Source of the DNA: Aquatica leii
Lineage: Eukaryota; Arthropoda; Insecta; Coleoptera; Lampyridae
Direction: 5' to 3'
Length of the DNA: 64,000 bases
Assembly (NCBI GenBank): GCA_035610365.1
Contig: CM069436.1
Span: 56,311,505-56,375,504 of the forward strand
Both the position numbers and the translations under genes were made by a program. Within the stretch, counting starts at the first letter, position 1. The number at the start of each line of letters is the position of its first letter. The notes beneath the pieces were generated by a model that was not told where the DNA came from, ran no database searches, and saw only the letters and a list, made by a program, of their open reading frames with translations. Shown one piece after another: positions 63,075 to 64,000 of the stretch.

Positions 63075-64000
63075 GACGCCAATAAAAACAAAGCTATTAA
63101 TTACCAGAAAAATAAAAATTACACAGAAAATCATGTTTACAAACGTTTAACAGGTTTTAAAGTTAAACGAGTGTTGAAATATTTTGTCATACTCGAACTT
63201 TCTAAAAGTTAGCAACCATAAATATTTTGCTTTAAAGTCGATTAAGACGAACTATTAAGTATAAATTCATCAATTTTAGATCTTATAATATGCTTTGTAA
63301 AAATTACACCAAAAAGATTTCGGTGTTGCACCAACACAATAATTTGAATTTGATGAATTCTAACTTAAGTGATTTAGTTAATCTGAGAAAACTACAACTT
63401 TTCAGTTAATGTATTAAAAAGATTTTATAAAACTTTGATATTTTGAACGTCATCAATGATTGCATGTTTCAACTCTGCAATTATGTGGAGCAATTCTTTG
63501 TTACGTACTAGTTAGGGAAGTAAAAAGAAAAATGAAAATCAGTAGATGTTTGGCTTGCCGTTCGGCTAGCTTCGCCGCAAATGGTCGTGGATCAGTAGTT
63601 CCAAACAAAGATACTCTTGTGGCAAGCCAAGTGAACTGTGCGCACCCTTTTCTTGCGTAAGAATAACGTACCAAACGTCTGGGTTAGAGAAAAGGAAACC
63701 CCAGACCCGCAACCCCAAAGTACATTCCAAAATAAAACAAGTAATTTTAATTTACAGTTTCGTTTGTTGACGAAGAGAAGAAGACAATACGCAATTAGTT
63801 AGCTGCGTTGTGACGAATGACCATGTTTGATAAGTAAGAAAATAGAGATCAAATCGTCTTTAAACACTACCAATCTAACGCTCTGGTAGCAGCGCTACTG
63901 CTACACTATTACTTTTTACGTCAAACACAAAACATGATACACAGGTCTACATTAGACTCTGGAAGTAATTAAATCTAAAAATATTTCTTTAGTTAAACGC
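63075..64000. other. AT-rich DNA with a somewhat GC-richer tail, no gene supported
   Basis: Frames at 62949-63212 and 63460-63660 lack recognisable domains. A small palindrome, GGTAGCAGCGCTACTG-type, lies at 63885-63905. Nothing else seen. Confidence 0.45.

Noticed and set aside
1..64000. tRNA, rRNA or CRISPR loci
   Set aside because: No tRNA cloverleaf, rRNA signature or regularly spaced direct-repeat array was seen by eye. A tRNAscan run would be decisive for the first.

Overview
The window looks like repeat-dominated arthropod (probably insect) nuclear DNA. It is strongly AT-rich, has no bacterial gene organisation, and nearly every recognisable coding stretch belongs to a eukaryotic transposon: a jockey/CR1-like LINE, three Penelope-like retroelements, three Ty3/Gypsy LTR elements, two Tc1/mariner-like transposons, a hAT transposon, a Crypton-like tyrosine recombinase and a large transposase-like gene of a family found in insects. 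I see no convincing host gene, rRNA, tRNA or CRISPR array. The organism call is inference from element content; no species can be named.

Layout. 1-3960: a nest of three elements. A minus-strand LINE sits next to the right end of a terminal-inverted-repeat (TIR) element, which itself interrupts a Penelope-like element. 3961-13380: AT-rich DNA carrying small non-autonomous DNA elements (a 140-bp MITE with perfect 40-bp TIRs, a 594-bp TIR element, a 787-bp TIR element) and a 1.34-kb element with ~396-bp TIRs. 13395-17720: a decayed transposase-like gene, a GC-richer block without recognisable genes, and a decayed hAT transposase with its right TIR. 23440-24110: a tyrosine recombinase relic. 27510-28750: a mariner element with both TIRs and TA duplications. 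29097-30375: a TIR element inserted into a dispersed repeat that has a second copy without this insertion at 34475-34790. 31540-31790: a degenerate minisatellite. 35875-36766: a further copy of the 594-bp TIR family, interrupted by a 136-bp-arm palindrome whose arms carry a hammerhead-ribozyme-like core.

37450-40462: a 3'-truncated Gypsy element with its 5' LTR. 42234-43384: a second mariner-like relic. 45901-46278: an LTR related to the Gypsy LTR at 40067-40462. 46919-47312: a dispersed repeat. 47320-52839: a different Gypsy element with two LTRs, internal deletions, a ~1.1-kb insertion in gag and a tandem-repeat-bearing MITE in its 5' LTR. 55799-59339: two Penelope-like copies head to head, the second nearly complete and flanked by 90-bp direct repeats. 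59540-63070: a third Gypsy copy, same family as the one at 37450, lacking reverse transcriptase.

Most genes are broken by frameshifts, stops or deletions. The best-preserved coding units are the LINE endonuclease and reverse transcriptase, the mariner catalytic domain (27890-28639) and the plus-strand Penelope-like reverse transcriptase/GIY-YIG protein (57604-59010, one in-frame stop). I found no clear new multi-gene system. The best candidates for something undescribed are the ribozyme-like palindrome at 35943-36225, the unassigned TA-targeting TIR family (2226-2356, 7131-7724, 35875-36766) and the long-TIR element at 10017-11353.
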